Shown: positions 15,164-15,223 of the stretch, in pieces
Position numbering within the stretch: position 1 is the stretch's first letter
Layout: every line of letters begins with the position of its first letter
Notes under the pieces: generated by a model
The model's database searches: none
Told to the model about the DNA's origin: nothing
The model's input: the letters and a program-made list of their open reading frames with translations, nothing else
From: Saprospirales bacterium
GTDB lineage: Bacteria; Bacteroidota; Bacteroidia; Chitinophagales; Saprospiraceae
Assembly: GCA_003448025.1 (NCBI GenBank)
Contig: DLXL01000520.1
Coordinates: 4,826 to 20,048 of the forward strand
Length of the DNA stretch: 15,223 nucleotides
Direction: 5' to 3'
Made by a program: the position numbers and the translations under genes

Positions 15164-15223
15164 AGACCATAAACCAATAAAGAAACCGGGGATAGAAATG
15201 AGGGAAACAAGTCAAAAAAAAAA

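Noticed and set aside
15214..15223. Terminal run of ten A as a terminator or poly(A) signal
   Set aside because: It sits at the very edge of the window with no hairpin directly before it; it may be a homopolymer or an assembly end.

Overview
The window looks like chromosomal DNA of a Bacteroidota, probably Saprospiria-like (Haliscomenobacter/Lewinella type). Three things point there. Two proteins end in type IX secretion (T9SS) sorting domains, one of them after the dockerin-like and cohesin-like modules common in that group. Bacteroidota-style -7 promoter boxes (TAnnTTTG) lie upstream of several genes, and starts lack convincing Shine-Dalgarno sequences. The outer-membrane receptor carries an N-terminal carboxypeptidase-regulatory-like domain. 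Taxon and functions are read from sequence patterns only; no database search was possible.

Layout. 1-3272: the 3' part of a secreted M43-like zinc metalloprotease (with an apparent frameshift near base 55), a terminator hairpin, then a secreted repeat protein with a T9SS tail whose base composition changes sharply halfway. 3273-3975: gene debris, namely a truncated low-molecular-weight phosphatase-like gene, an opposite-strand fragment and a start-less C-terminal fragment. 3976-6589: a two-gene redox operon with overlapping ends, a soluble FAD/NAD(P)H oxidoreductase and a polytopic NapH/NosR-like 4Fe-4S protein, which could together pass electrons from NAD(P)H to or from a membrane partner. 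6590-8440: an AT-rich module of a GYF_2-RDD membrane protein and an M48 membrane protease. At their junction an A_AAA_AAG heptamer is followed by a stem-loop, so a -1 frameshift fusion (or a homopolymer sequence error) is possible. 8778-11069 (minus): a STAND NTPase (NB-ARC type) with eight near-identical 42-residue kinesin-light-chain-type TPRs and no N-terminal effector domain. 11070-11603: a long divergent intergenic region. 11604-13850: a TonB-dependent receptor with a CxxC in its plug. 13866-14291 (minus): an unidentified lipoprotein. 14434-15015: a DUF192 lipoprotein. 15016-15223: clustered hairpins and a 37-bp repeat pair, ending in a run of A.

The two strongest leads are the possible RDD/M48 recoding junction and the effector-less STAND protein with its freshly expanded TPR sensor array. 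Neither is a proven new system.
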